This document shows, one piece after another, positions 43,509-53,221 of a DNA stretch of 64,000 nucleotides. Every line of letters begins with the position of its first letter. The stretch's first letter is position 1. The notes beneath the pieces were generated by a model, which was given only the letters and a program-made list of their open reading frames with translations, had not been told where the DNA came from and did no database searches. Where the stretch lies: positions 50,700 through 114,699 of the forward strand of contig NZ_JAQBOD010000057.1 of the NCBI RefSeq assembly GCF_028288205.1, read 5' to 3'. The position numbers and the translations under genes were made by a program. The stretch is from Mucilaginibacter sp. Its GTDB lineage: Bacteria > Bacteroidota > Bacteroidia > Sphingobacteriales > Sphingobacteriaceae.

Positions 43509-46067
43509 ATGAAAAAAATAGTACTTATAGTACTGTGCTGTTGCCTGTATTTTATGTCATCGGCCCAAACCCGTAAAACAATAACAGTTAGGGGTATACT
43601 GATTGATTCTACAACTAATACACCCTTAGGATATGTAACCGTATCACTAATGAATCCGGCTACTAAGCTGGCTGTAAAAAGCGGATTAGCCAAGGATGAT
43701 GGCACTTTCGAATTTGAAGGAGTAGCATCAAAAGCGTATAAACTTATCTTATCATCATTAGGATACAAAACAAAAACTGTTAATGTTGTTGCCGGTAAAG
43801 ATGCCATTATAGACGTTGGAAAAATAATAATGTCGCCATCAGCAAATGGATTAAACGAAGTTACCATAACTGCCGATAAGCCATTAATAAAACAGGAAGT
43901 TGACCGCATTAGTTATGATATACAAGCCGATCCTGAAAGCAAAGTGCTTAATGTGTTGGATATGCTGCGCAAGGTGCCATTATTGTCATTAGACGCTGAT
44001 GATAATATATTATTAAAAGGCGGCGGCGATTATAAAATATTAATAAATGGTAAACCCTCCAGCCTGGTAGCGCGCAGCCCTAAAGATATTTTCAGGGCCA
44101 TGCCCGCATCAAGCATACAACGCATAGAAGTTATTACCACCCCGCCTGCAAAATATGATAGTGAAGGTTTAGCAGGGATAATAAATATCATTACCACTAA
44201 AAAAATTGATAACGGCTATAATGGCAGCTTAAATATAAGCCATAGGTTCCCTGTGGGCGGACCGGGTGCAGGCGGATCATTTACCTTTAAGCAAGGTAAA
44301 TTTGGCGCATCTGCTTTTTACGGGGCCAACTATAATAAACAACCGCAAACCACTAACTCAAGCAGCCGCATAGCTACTGATACAACAAGCCTTAATCAAT
44401 CAGGTACGCGCTACTCAACTAATAAAAGTGGCTATATTGGTACAGAATTTAGCTATGAAATAGATACCCTTAATTTATTAACTGCCGAATTTAATATCAA
44501 TGGCGGCAACTCTACTTCGCAAAGTAACCAGGCATCTGTAAAAACCAAAATAGATACCATTATGCAGGGTTATAATATAGCAAACGCGGGCATAGGTAAG
44601 TATAATGGTTTTGATGTTGGGTTCAATTACCAGCTTGGGTTTAAAAACCGCAAAGATCAGTTGCTTACTTTTTCTTATAAATACACCGTATCCAATAACA
44701 CACAGTTTAATGATCTGGGTATTTCAAACCGGGTATATTATCCTGTTTTAGGGCACCCTGATTATCAGCAAAACAATAAGGAACAATCTAAAGAGCAAAA
44801 TATACAGCTGGATTATGCCCAAACGGTAAAAGTTTTAAATGTTGAAGCTGGTTTTAAAGGTATTATCAGGAATGGTACCAGTGATTTTGAGTATGACTCT
44901 TTAAGATACGATCCGTTAAATGCAATGCCCACACACTATGACCTTGACCCGGCACGTACCAACGCCTATGATAATAACCGGTACATATTAGGGGTTTATA
45001 ACTCTTATCAATATAACCTGGAAAATTGGGGCTTTAAAGTAGGGGGACGTGTAGAAGAAACTATTGTTAATGCTAATTTTATAACAAGCTCACAGCAGGT
45101 AAATCAAAACTACTTTAATTTTATACCATCTATTTCAATCAACCGGAAATTTGGTAACATGAGCAGCTTAAACTTTGGGTTTACCCAACGTATTCAGCGC
45201 CCGGGCATAACAAATCTTAATCCTTTTGTCGACCGCTCAAACCCCAATTTTGAATATGCCGGTAATCCTAACCTGAAAACGGTTGTAAGCAATAATTATC
45301 AAATGAACTATAGCCGTTTCAAAAAAGGATCAATTAATATTGGTTTGAGCTATAGTGTGGCAAGTAATACCGTTCAACAAATATCAACCTATGATAAGGC
45401 TACCGGTATTACCCGTTCTACTTTTGATAACGTAGGTAAGAACCAATCGTTAGGGAGCAACTTCAACGTTAATTACCCTATTACCCGCCTTTGGAACTTT
45501 AACTTAAACGGAAATTTAAACTACCTATGGTTAGAAGGAACAGTTAACGGGGCACTTACAAAAAATTCGGGCCTGCAGGGTTTTTTCAATGCTTCTACCG
45601 GATATAAATTAGGTAAGGGGTACCGCGTTAATGCTAATTTTAACTTTAACAGTCCGTTTATTTCATTACAGGGTAAATCAAATGCTTATTTATATACGGC
45701 TTATAGCGGCAGTAAAGAAATTATAAAAAATAAGGTAACCTTGTCTGCATCGGTTAGTAACCCATTTTCTAAATACCGCACCAACATACGCAATACCAAC
45801 GGGATAGATTTTGTACAGTCTAATTATACACAGAGCTATTTACGTGTATATGCTATAAGCCTGCATTATCGCTTTGGTAAGTTAAAAGATGCTATCAGAA
45901 GAAACCAGCGAACTATAAATAGCGACGATATAAGCAAGCCTTTGGTACAGCCGCCGCCACAAAATAATCCGCCACAAAACCCGGCAGCAAATCCGCCGCC
46001 AAGTATAACTACGCCACCACCTGCAACACCACCGGTAGCGCCGCCTGTACAAACGCCGCCAAATTAA
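43509..46067 (+). CDS. Paralogous outer-membrane barrel protein with proline-rich C-terminal tail
   Basis: An 852-residue paralogue of the preceding gene with the same order: signal peptide, CarboxypepD_reg sandwich (TITVRGILIDSTTNTPLGYV), plug-like ADKPLIKQEVDRISYDIQA and VITTPPAKYDSEGLAGIINI, then barrel strands. It differs by a C-terminal low-complexity tail of about 35 residues rich in Pro, Asn and Ala (PPPQNNPPQNPAANPPP...) after GKLKDAIRRNQ. The tail would lie outside the barrel. Eleven bases after it starts the ArsC/Spx-like gene. Function unknown. Confidence 0.9.
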   Translation: MKKIVLIVLCCCLYFMSSAQTRKTITVRGILIDSTTNTPLGYVTVSLMNPATKLAVKSGLAKDDGTFEFEGVASKAYKLILSSLGYKTKTVNVVAGKDAIIDVGKIIMSPSANGLNEVTITADKPLIKQEVDRISYDIQADPESKVLNVLDMLRKVPLLSLDADDNILLKGGGDYKILINGKPSSLVARSPKDIFRAMPASSIQRIEVITTPPAKYDSEGLAGIINIITTKKIDNGYNGSLNISHRFPVGGPGAGGSFTFKQGKFGASAFYGANYNKQPQTTNSSSRIATDTTSLNQSGTRYSTNKSGYIGTEFSYEIDTLNLLTAEFNINGGNSTSQSNQASVKTKIDTIMQGYNIANAGIGKYNGFDVGFNYQLGFKNRKDQLLTFSYKYTVSNNTQFNDLGISNRVYYPVLGHPDYQQNNKEQSKEQNIQLDYAQTVKVLNVEAGFKGIIRNGTSDFEYDSLRYDPLNAMPTHYDLDPARTNAYDNNRYILGVYNSYQYNLENWGFKVGGRVEETIVNANFITSSQQVNQNYFNFIPSISINRKFGNMSSLNFGFTQRIQRPGITNLNPFVDRSNPNFEYAGNPNLKTVVSNNYQMNYSRFKKGSINIGLSYSVASNTVQQISTYDKATGITRSTFDNVGKNQSLGSNFNVNYPITRLWNFNLNGNLNYLWLEGTVNGALTKNSGLQGFFNASTGYKLGKGYRVNANFNFNSPFISLQGKSNAYLYTAYSGSKEIIKNKVTLSASVSNPFSKYRTNIRNTNGIDFVQSNYTQSYLRVYAISLHYRFGKLKDAIRRNQRTINSDDISKPLVQPPPQNNPPQNPAANPPPSITTPPPATPPVAPPVQTPPN

Positions 46068-46078
46068 AAATAACACGT

Positions 46079-46423
46079 ATGAAAGTTTACGGAATTACCA
46101 ATTGTAACAGAGTTAAAAAAGCATTAGATTGGCTAAAAGCCAACCAGGTTGCCTATGAGTTTCATGATTTTAAGAAGCTGGGCATAACTGCAGATAAATT
46201 AGAGGAATGGGACAGCAAAGCCGGGTATGAGAAGTTTATGAATAAACAGGGCCTAACCTGGAAGCAGCTTGACCCCGAGGTAAAAGAAAGTATAAAAACC
46301 CAAAATGATGCTTTGCAATTATTACAGCAAAAAACAAGCATGATAAAAAGGCCCGTTATTGAGGATGGCGACTTTCTGTTTTTTGGGTTTGACGAGGCGG
46401 TGTATCAAAAGCATTTTAAATAA
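46079..46423 (+). CDS. ArsC/Spx family protein (YffB-like)
   Basis: A 114-residue thioredoxin-fold protein: MKVYGITNCNRVKKALDWLK with a single active-site-like cysteine, EFHDFKKLGI, then KFMNKQGLTWKQL and IKRPVIEDGDFLFFGFDE, the conserved ArsC/Spx segments. The single cysteine and short size fit YffB-like glutathione-dependent or Spx-type proteins rather than the arsenate reductase of the ars operon at 9.3 kb. Whether it reduces arsenate is unknown. It follows the barrel gene by 11 bases and may be cotranscribed. Confidence 0.85.
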   Translation: MKVYGITNCNRVKKALDWLKANQVAYEFHDFKKLGITADKLEEWDSKAGYEKFMNKQGLTWKQLDPEVKESIKTQNDALQLLQQKTSMIKRPVIEDGDFLFFGFDEAVYQKHFK

Positions 46424-46523
46424 TAGCGAGTGTTTTTGCTAAAGCGCTTGTAATAATTTGTTTACATAGAATACTGTTCGCTTATTTTTATATTTTTACC
46501 TCCAAATTAACTTAAATTAACTG

Positions 46524-48665
46524 ATGAAATTGAACTCCACTGCCGGTTTAGTACTGGCTTTTTGCGCTAGTATTGCCATCGCTAAGGCACAAACTACTCC
46601 TCCGCAAACAACTCCTCCACAAACAACTCCTGCCGGTACACCTGTTGCTGGTGCTGCTCGTCCGGCTCGTGGCGGTCGTGCTGTAGAGGTTGCAGACCCT
46701 AATGCTCCGGCAACAAACTACAATTATCATGAATTATGGAAACCGTTTTTTTATACTAAAAATAGTGATGAGGTTCGTGCATCCGACGGGCAACCAGGGC
46801 CAAAATACTGGCAAAACCGTGCCGATTACCAGTTAGCTGCTACACTGCATGACGAAACCAACGAAATTGTAGGTTCGGAGGTTTTAACCTATACCAATAA
46901 CAGCCCTCAAAAAATGAGTTTTATATGGATGCAGTTAGATCAAAACCTGTTTAAATTAGATTCAAGAGGAAATAAACAAGTTCCATTAAATGCAGCCGGT
47001 GTACAGCAAAGCCGTAACTGGGGACAAGGGCAAGTGTTTGATGCCGGTTATAAAATAAAATCTGTAAAAGTATTAAGTACAGCTAAAGGCAGTAAAACAA
47101 CTACAGCTGTTGATGCAAAATACCTGGTAAATGATACCCGCATGCAGGTGTTTTTGCCTGCTCAGTTAGCTGCAGGTGGTGGCCAGTTAAAATTGAAGAT
47201 AGAATATTCATTTACATCGCCCGATTATGGATCGGACCGTATGGGTATAATAAATACAAATCAATCAAAAAATGGAAAAATATTCCAGGTTGCACAATGG
47301 TACCCGCGTATGTGTGTGTATGACGATGCGATGGGCTGGAACACTTTGCCATATACCGGCGAAAGTGAATTTTATTTAGAGTATGGTGATTTTGATATCA
47401 ATATTACCGCTCCCGCTAAAGACATTGTAGTATGCTCTGGCGAGTTATTGAACACTAAAGATGTATATACACCCGAACAGGTAAAAAGATGGGCACAAGC
47501 AGCTCAAAGTGATAAAACTGTAATGATCCGTTCGGCTGAAGAGGTAACGAACCCTGCTTCACGTCCAACCGGAAAACCTGAGTTAACCTGGCACTTCAAA
47601 ATACATAATGCCCGTGATGCTTCATGGGGAGCATCTGCTGCATTTATTATTGATGCCGCTAAGATCAATCTGCCAAGTGGTAAAAAATCAATCGCTATTT
47701 CTGCTTACCCGGTAGAAAGCGCTACGCTGCCAGGTTCAACAGCAACAGGATTCAGGGCCCCGCAATGGAGCCGTGGAACCGAAATGATAAAAGCTTCGTT
47801 AGAATATAATTCTCAAAAATGGTTTGAGTATCCTTACCCTGCTGCTACAGGTGTTGCCGGTAAAGCAGGCGGCATGGAATACCCCGGCATTGTATTTTGC
47901 AGCTTAAACGGCGGCTGGGGCGTAATTGACCACGAGTTTGGCCATACCTGGTTCCCGATGATCGTAGGTTCTAATGAGCGTTTATATGGCTGGATGGATG
48001 AAGGATTTAATACTTTTATTAATACACTTTCAACTCAAAATTCATTAAAAGGCGAGTTTTATCGTGCACTGACCGCTACCGGACGTTTGGCAAGCTGGAA
48101 CAATTTTACCCGCCCTACACTTGAACCAATTTTGAGCAATCCGGATAATTTAAAGGAGACAAATAATGGCACCCTGTTATACAGCAAGCCAAGCGCTGGT
48201 TTAGTAATGTTGCGCGAGCAGATATTAGGGCCGGAACGTTTTGATTTTGCATTTAAAACCTACATTAACCGTTGGGCATTTAAACATCCAACACCTGATG
48301 ATTTTTTCCGTACGATAGAAAATGCTTCGGGCGAAAGCTTACAATGGTTTTGGAGAGGTTGGTTTGAAAATACTTATCGTTTAGACGTAGCCGTACGCGG
48401 TGTTAAATATATAGGCGATGATCCTGCTAAAGGAGCAATAATTACTATTGATAACCTGGAGAAAATGGCTATGCCTGTTGTGCTCGAAATTAAAACCGTT
48501 AGTGGTAAAACAGAACGTGTGAATTTTGCGGCCGAAATATGGGAGCGAAATGTTAGCTGGTCGTTCAGGTACCCATCTACCGAAGCTATTGAATCAGTAA
48601 CTTATAACCCTGATTCAACTTTACCGGATTACAACCCGGCTAATAACGTTTGGAAAAAGCAATAA
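46524..48665 (+). CDS. M1 family metallopeptidase
   Basis: A 713-residue exported zinc aminopeptidase. The signal peptide ([19 protein letters not shown]) is followed by a low-complexity repeat [17 protein letters not shown]. The gluzincin site is [10 protein letters not shown] with H470 and H474, and the third ligand E493 in YGWMDEGF, spacing HExxH-18-E. GGMEYPG matches the substrate-binding GxMEN position. It probably trims peptides in the periplasm or outside. A strong terminator follows (48671-48697). Confidence 0.93.
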   Translation: MKLNSTAGLVLAFCASIAIAKAQTTPPQTTPPQTTPAGTPVAGAARPARGGRAVEVADPNAPATNYNYHELWKPFFYTKNSDEVRASDGQPGPKYWQNRADYQLAATLHDETNEIVGSEVLTYTNNSPQKMSFIWMQLDQNLFKLDSRGNKQVPLNAAGVQQSRNWGQGQVFDAGYKIKSVKVLSTAKGSKTTTAVDAKYLVNDTRMQVFLPAQLAAGGGQLKLKIEYSFTSPDYGSDRMGIINTNQSKNGKIFQVAQWYPRMCVYDDAMGWNTLPYTGESEFYLEYGDFDINITAPAKDIVVCSGELLNTKDVYTPEQVKRWAQAAQSDKTVMIRSAEEVTNPASRPTGKPELTWHFKIHNARDASWGASAAFIIDAAKINLPSGKKSIAISAYPVESATLPGSTATGFRAPQWSRGTEMIKASLEYNSQKWFEYPYPAATGVAGKAGGMEYPGIVFCSLNGGWGVIDHEFGHTWFPMIVGSNERLYGWMDEGFNTFINTLSTQNSLKGEFYRALTATGRLASWNNFTRPTLEPILSNPDNLKETNNGTLLYSKPSAGLVMLREQILGPERFDFAFKTYINRWAFKHPTPDDFFRTIENASGESLQWFWRGWFENTYRLDVAVRGVKYIGDDPAKGAIITIDNLEKMAMPVVLEIKTVSGKTERVNFAAEIWERNVSWSFRYPSTEAIESVTYNPDSTLPDYNPANNVWKKQ

Positions 48666-48670
48666 TACAG

Positions 48671-48697
48671 AAACCCGGCTCACAGCCGGGTTTTTTG
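48671..48697 (+). terminator. Terminator after the M1 peptidase gene
   Basis: AACCCGGCT and AGCCGGGTT pair perfectly around CAC and are followed by TTTTTTG, a clear Rho-independent terminator six bases behind the stop. Confidence 0.9.
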
Positions 48698-48781
48698 TTT
48701 GTAACGCTATTGTTAAATATACTAATGGATTAACTATTGGTATTATAATTGAGTTATATTGATCACATAATTTGATACACC

Positions 48782-49465
48782 ATGAAACGCTACCTTGTAA
48801 TTTTTATAATATTGTTTATTACTTATTCTGCCAATGCACAGGAGCTGTTAAAAGGGACCGTATATGAATTAGGAACCCATGAAAAGTTAACTAATGTTTT
48901 TATCCATAATACTAATAACAAACAACTTACCCTTGCTGATAAGGACGGTAAATTTGAAATAAAAGCTGCAACGGGCAACCTCATTATTTTTGACTCGCCG
49001 GGCTATATGTCTGATACCTTGTATGTGATAGATATGAAGCCTAAAAAGATCGAACTAAAAGCATTAAGTATAAGCCTGCGCCAGGTTGAAATTAGCGCTA
49101 AACGATCAAACTTTAATCCACGTGAGGAATATCCACAGGTATATGAAAAAAGTAAGGTTTACGTGCTTTCGCCAAGTACCTGGTTTTCAAAAGAAGGCAA
49201 GGACGCGCGAAGGTTAAAACGTTATTTTGCTACCGAAGCACAAGAACGCCATATAGATGAAGTGTACAGCGTTGCTTATGTGGGAAGTATTGTACCGCTA
49301 AAAGGCCAGGATCTGGAAAATTTCATGTCGTTATACAGACCCAGTTATGCTTTTTTAAGAAATAACAGCGGGCCATCACTGGCAGCTTATATTAACGACT
49401 CTTATAAGAAATATATGGCGCTACCGCCGGATAAGCGTGTGGTACAAAGTTTAACAGGTAATTAA
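48782..49465 (+). CDS. Exported CarboxypepD_reg-domain protein
   Basis: A 227-residue protein with a signal peptide (MKRYLVIFIILFITYSANAQ) and an N-terminal beta-sandwich of the CarboxypepD_reg type (LKGTVYELGTHEKLTNVFIHNTNNKQLTLADKDGKFEI). The remaining 130 residues (KRSNFNPREEYPQVYEKSKVY and onward) have no recognised domain. Such proteins sit in the periplasm or outer membrane and often precede TonB-linked systems. It stands alone between two terminators. Function unknown. Confidence 0.8.
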   Translation: MKRYLVIFIILFITYSANAQELLKGTVYELGTHEKLTNVFIHNTNNKQLTLADKDGKFEIKAATGNLIIFDSPGYMSDTLYVIDMKPKKIELKALSISLRQVEISAKRSNFNPREEYPQVYEKSKVYVLSPSTWFSKEGKDARRLKRYFATEAQERHIDEVYSVAYVGSIVPLKGQDLENFMSLYRPSYAFLRNNSGPSLAAYINDSYKKYMALPPDKRVVQSLTGN

Positions 49466-49513
49466 AAAGAATAATATTTGCTTTTAAACACAGTTCATTT
49501 AGACCGTAGGGAG

Positions 49514-49552
49514 AAATCTATACATATGCTATTGCACATGTATAGATTTTTT
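49514..49552. terminator. Hairpin between convergent genes
   Basis: AAATCTATACAT (49514-49525) pairs with ATGTATAGATTT (49538-49549) and TTT follows on the plus strand. It closes the CarboxypepD_reg gene and may also stop transcription from the leucine operon on the minus strand. Similar GACCGTAGGGAGAAATCTA sequences are a dispersed repeat type in related genomes as I recall. Confidence 0.75.
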
Positions 49553-49610
49553 CGCTATCGCTCAAGAAAAAATTATCACTTTGTGTGAAAATGGCAATTT
49601 AGATTAACTA

Positions 49611-50669
49611 TTATATATTCTTAGCCAGCCAATCGCCTACTTCGCTTGTTTTGTAAGCTTTATTTTTACCAGCCAGATCTTCGGTTACAATACCTTCTGC
49701 CAGCGATTTATTTACAACCGATCTGATCAGTTCTGCCTCTTCTTTTAATCCGAAGGCATCCTCAAACATCATAGCGGCAGATAATATAGTTGCCAAAGGG
49801 TTTGCAATGTTTTTCCCTGCTGCCTGCGGATAAGAGCCGTGTATAGGCTCAAATAATGATGTATGGATACCAATTGATGCAGATGGCATTAAGCCCATAG
49901 AGCCGGCTATTACAGATGCCTCATCGGTTAAAATATCACCAAAAAGGTTTTCTGTAATTAATACATCGTAGCTGTTTGGCCATTGTACCAAACGCATAGC
50001 TACGGCATCAACAAACTCATAGCTTACGGTAACTTCGGGGAAATCTTTTTCCATATCCTGTACGGTTTCTCTCCATAGGCGAGAGGTTTCCAATACGTTA
50101 GCTTTATCTACACAGCAAAGTCTTTTACCACGCGTCATGGCCATTTCAAAACCTAATTTTGCCAGGCGCTGTACTTCTGCACGGGTATAGGTACAAGTAT
50201 CAAAGGCGGTATTGCCATCGTCTTTACGGCCTCTTTCGCCAAAATAAATACCACCGGTTAACTCACGAAGGATTATAAGATTTGTACCTTCAATACGCTC
50301 GCGTTTCAACGGCGAATTATCAATTAACGATGGGAAAGTAAATGTGGGACGAACATTAGCAAACAGCCCCAGTTTTTTACGCATTTTTAAAAGACCCTGC
50401 TCGGGGCGAATAGTAGCTTTTGGATCATTATCAAACCTTGGGTGACCAATAGCGCCAAAAAGGACCGCGTCGGCAGCCATACAAACTTCGTGGGTCGAAT
50501 CCGGGTAAGGCTCACCAACAGCATCTATCGCGGCGGCGCCGGTTAAGGCAGCTGTCCATGTAATTTCGTGATTAAATTTCGTTGCTACAGCATTTGATAC
50601 TTTAACGGCCTGGTCTATAACCTCTGGTCCAATTCCGTCTCCTGCTAAAAGTGCGATATTAAGTTTCAT
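49611..50669 (-). CDS. leuB: 3-isopropylmalate dehydrogenase
   Basis: Oxidises and decarboxylates 3-isopropylmalate to 2-oxoisocaproate with NAD. The 352-residue product shows LLAGDGIGPEVI at the start, LRELTGGIYFGERG, the metal-site stretch NLFGDILTDEASVIAGSMGL, and HGSYPQAAGKNIANPLATILS. It is the last gene of the ilv/leu operon, separated from the cimA-like gene by a 30-bp inverted repeat of the GCAATGACG type. Normal length. Confidence 0.96.
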   Translation of the reverse strand: MKLNIALLAGDGIGPEVIDQAVKVSNAVATKFNHEITWTAALTGAAAIDAVGEPYPDSTHEVCMAADAVLFGAIGHPRFDNDPKATIRPEQGLLKMRKKLGLFANVRPTFTFPSLIDNSPLKRERIEGTNLIILRELTGGIYFGERGRKDDGNTAFDTCTYTRAEVQRLAKLGFEMAMTRGKRLCCVDKANVLETSRLWRETVQDMEKDFPEVTVSYEFVDAVAMRLVQWPNSYDVLITENLFGDILTDEASVIAGSMGLMPSASIGIHTSLFEPIHGSYPQAAGKNIANPLATILSAAMMFEDAFGLKEEAELIRSVVNKSLAEGIVTEDLAGKNKAYKTSEVGDWLAKNI

Positions 50670-50732
50670 TTTTTATGTTGTTGTTTTTGGATGTTTAAAA
50701 TTGAAAAATAAAAGTAAGATTTTAGTATTTAC

Positions 50733-50863
50733 CGTCATTGCAAGGAACGAAGCAATCTCTGCATTGATAGGCAATTAGGGTTTACTTTTTCTTTACCTCC
50801 GAAAAAAGCACTTTATCCCATTGATTAGCATATGTAGAGATTGCTTCGTTCCTCGCAATGACG
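50733..50863. repeat. CGTCATTGC...GCAATGACG inverted repeat between leuB and cimA-like gene
   Basis: The left arm CGTCATTGCAAGGAACGAAG... (50733-50763) is complementary to 50833-50863 over 31 bases with only two mismatches, around a 69-base spacer. A degenerate single-arm copy (TAGAGATTGCTTTGTTCCTC) is at 62763-62791, and a more diverged one at 61825-61857. It is a dispersed palindromic element in the intercistronic space. Confidence 0.85.
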
Positions 50864-50866
50864 CTT

Positions 50867-52384
50867 TTAAATGATATTCAACATTTTCTGCGTAGCCTTT
50901 ATCGCGCAAACCGTCTGATCTGAATCCAAACCACGGGTTATGAATTTCTTTTCGGGCGTTTCCCAGGTGATGATAGTTTCGCACAACGCGTCTGAGCTAC
51001 TGCCGGGGGCAATGCGTACCGCATAATCTATCAGCTTTGGCAGGGTTCGTTGTTTCTTGGTATAAACTTTAGCAAGCGCGTTCATAAACGCGTCAAACTG
51101 GCCATCGCCCTGCGCGTTTTCTTCAAACTTTTCGCCATCAATACTCATAGAAATAGTTGCCGACGGGCGCAAACCCATAGCGTGCATTAACACGTATGAT
51201 TCAACGATAACCTTTTCATCATACAGGCTGCTATCCAATACGTCAGATATGATATAAGGCAGATCTTCTTTGGTAACCGTTTCCTTTTTATCGCCCAGTT
51301 CAATAACACGCTGGGTAACTTTCTTTAAGTCGGCATCGTTTAGTTTTAAGCCAAGTTCCTGCAAGTTTTTTTCGATATTGGCTTTGCCCGATGTTTTGCC
51401 CAGGGCATACTCCCGCTTCCTTCCAAATCGCTCGGGGAGGAGATCATTAAAATATAAGTTGTTTTTATTGTCGCCATCGGCATGTATACCTGCTGTTTGG
51501 GTAAATACATTATCGCCAACAATTGGCTTGTTAGAGGGTATCCTAATCCCCGAAAAAGTTTCAACCAGTTTACTTACCGTATAAATAGACGACTCTTTAA
51601 TACCCACTTCAACCTCGGGTGCAAAATCATGAATTACAGCTACAGCACTGGCTAACGCGGCATTTCCGGCCCGCTCGCCCATGCCGTTTATGGTTAGATG
51701 CAATCCACTTACACCAGCTTTTACAGCCTCTAAAACATTGGCTGTACCCAGGTCGTAATCATTATGCGCGTGAAAATCAAAATGGATAGTTGGGTATTTT
51801 GCTATCAGCTCTGATAAAAACTTATAGGTTTCCCCAGGCGTTAAAACGCCCAGCGTATCAGGCAAGAGTATTCTTTTTACCGGTTGTTGAGTAAGGAAAT
51901 CTAAGAATTGATAAACATATTCGGGCGAGTTGCGCATGCCATTGCTCCAATCTTCTAAATAAACATTAGTAGCAATATTGTTTTTTGAGGCCAGGTTAAT
52001 AGCCTGCTTTATTTCCTCAAAATGCTGTTCGGGTGTTTTTTTAAGCTGATGGATTAGGTGGTTTAATGAGCCTTTGGTTAACAGGTTCTGTACCTTAACA
52101 CCAGCGTTTAACATCCAATTGATAGAAACGCCGTTATCTACAAAAGATAATACTTCTATGCGGTCCGCATATCCGTTTGCTTTTGCCCAGTTTAAAATAG
52201 TTTTAACTGCTTGAAACTCACCTTCTGATACACGTGCAGACGCAATCTCCACCCTGTCCACATTAAGCTCTTCAAGCAATAATTGGGTTATGGTAAGCTT
52301 TTCTGAAATGGAAAAAGACACTCCCGATGTTTGTTCTCCATCACGAAGTGTAGTATCCATTATCTCTATTTTCCGTCTTTCCAT
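50867..52384 (-). CDS. Citramalate / isopropylmalate synthase family protein with C-terminal regulatory domain
   Basis: A 505-residue HMGL-like synthase condensing acetyl-CoA with a 2-oxoacid. The TIM barrel starts [18 protein letters not shown] and has DFHAHNDYDLGTANVLEAV; the C-terminal third carries a LeuA_dimer-type allosteric domain (KTSGKANIEKNLQELGLKLND and the ATISMSIDGEKFEENAQGDGQ stretch). Compared with the shorter LeuA nearby it lacks some LeuA hallmarks, and in Bacteroidota such paralogues are often (R)-citramalate synthases (CimA), supplying 2-oxobutyrate for isoleucine. No ilvA is present here, which fits. Exact substrate is unproven. Confidence 0.85.
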   Translation of the reverse strand: MERRKIEIMDTTLRDGEQTSGVSFSISEKLTITQLLLEELNVDRVEIASARVSEGEFQAVKTILNWAKANGYADRIEVLSFVDNGVSINWMLNAGVKVQNLLTKGSLNHLIHQLKKTPEQHFEEIKQAINLASKNNIATNVYLEDWSNGMRNSPEYVYQFLDFLTQQPVKRILLPDTLGVLTPGETYKFLSELIAKYPTIHFDFHAHNDYDLGTANVLEAVKAGVSGLHLTINGMGERAGNAALASAVAVIHDFAPEVEVGIKESSIYTVSKLVETFSGIRIPSNKPIVGDNVFTQTAGIHADGDNKNNLYFNDLLPERFGRKREYALGKTSGKANIEKNLQELGLKLNDADLKKVTQRVIELGDKKETVTKEDLPYIISDVLDSSLYDEKVIVESYVLMHAMGLRPSATISMSIDGEKFEENAQGDGQFDAFMNALAKVYTKKQRTLPKLIDYAVRIAPGSSSDALCETIITWETPEKKFITRGLDSDQTVCAIKATQKMLNII

Positions 52385-52421
52385 TTGGTTGGTTTAATGA
52401 GAAAGCTGCGGGCGGTGTGGA

Positions 52422-52517
52422 TTCCCCTCTTGAGAGGGGCGGAGGGGTGTGTCCTATCGCTTATATAACACACCCCTGCTTCCGCACTGTCCGTCGCTCC
52501 CCCTCTCAAGAGGGGAA
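52422..52517. repeat. Nested palindromes between cimA-like gene and leuD
   Basis: TTCCCCTCTTGAGAGGGG (52422-52439) and CCCCTCTCAAGAGGGGAA (52500-52517) are exact reverse complements, and inside them AGGGGTGTGT pairs with ACACACCCCT. Each outer arm is itself nearly palindromic. The block fills the 147-base intercistronic gap. Confidence 0.85.
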
Positions 52518-52531
52518 CTTGAATATCTTAA

Positions 52532-53128
52532 TTATAAAGGCAGGTTTTCTGCAAACTCCTCAATTTCGCCTTTTATGCTTTGCAGATAATCAATATCATC
52601 AAAGCCGTTAAGCATGTTATTCTTTTTGTATGAATTAATTTCAAACGTCTCTTTTTCGCCTGTGGCTAAAAGCGTAATGGTTTGATTTGGCAGGTTCACT
52701 TCGATCTCTGTTTTCGGGTCAGCAAATATCGCGGCGAACATCTTTTCAGAAAACTCCGGACTAACCTGTACGGGCAATACGCCAATGTTTAAACAGTTGC
52801 CCCTAAAAATATCAGCAAAAAAGCTGGACACCACGCAACGGAAACCATAATCATAAACTGACCACGCAGCATGTTCGCGTGATGAGCCTGAGCCAAAGTT
52901 TTTACCGCCCACCAATATTTTACCGCTGTAGGTTGGATCGTTCAATACAAAGTCTTTTTTCGGTGTATTATCCGGGTTATATCTCCAGTCGCGGAAAAGA
53001 TTATCACCAAATCCAACACGCTCTGTCGCTTTTAAAAAGCGGGCAGGTATCAGTTGGTCGGTATCCACATTCTCTATAGGCAATGGTACCGCAGTGCTTG
53101 TTAGTATATTAAATTTATCGTAAGCCAT
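52532..53128 (-). CDS. leuD: 3-isopropylmalate dehydratase small subunit
   Basis: With LeuC it isomerises 2- to 3-isopropylmalate. The 198-residue subunit shows PLPIENVDTDQLIPARFLK at the start, VGGKNFGSGSSREHAAWSVYDYGFR with the substrate-binding GSGSSREHA loop, and the FADIFRGNCLNIGVLPV stretch. Upstream of leuC on the same strand in operon order leuC-leuD. A heptamer-repeat hairpin (53141-53219) separates it from leuC. It may also process citramalate made by the next gene. Confidence 0.96.
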   Translation of the reverse strand: MAYDKFNILTSTAVPLPIENVDTDQLIPARFLKATERVGFGDNLFRDWRYNPDNTPKKDFVLNDPTYSGKILVGGKNFGSGSSREHAAWSVYDYGFRCVVSSFFADIFRGNCLNIGVLPVQVSPEFSEKMFAAIFADPKTEIEVNLPNQTITLLATGEKETFEINSYKKNNMLNGFDDIDYLQSIKGEIEEFAENLPL

Positions 53129-53140
53129 ATTTGTATATTG

Positions 53141-53219
53141 AGTCTTTAGTCTGGAGTCTTAAGTTCTTAGTCAATTATGATTTACTTTTGACTAAGAACT
53201 TAAGACTTTGGACTATGAA
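53141..53219. repeat. AGTC-type heptamer hairpin between leuC and leuD
   Basis: AGTCTGGAGTCTTAAGTTCT... (53148-53174) and its complement ending ...GACTTTGGACT (53188-53214) make a 27-bp stem with three mismatches around a 13-base loop. The arms are made of AGTCxxx/GACTxxx units at 7-base period. It occupies nearly the whole 93-base gap. Confidence 0.85.
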
Positions 53220-53221
53220 AT

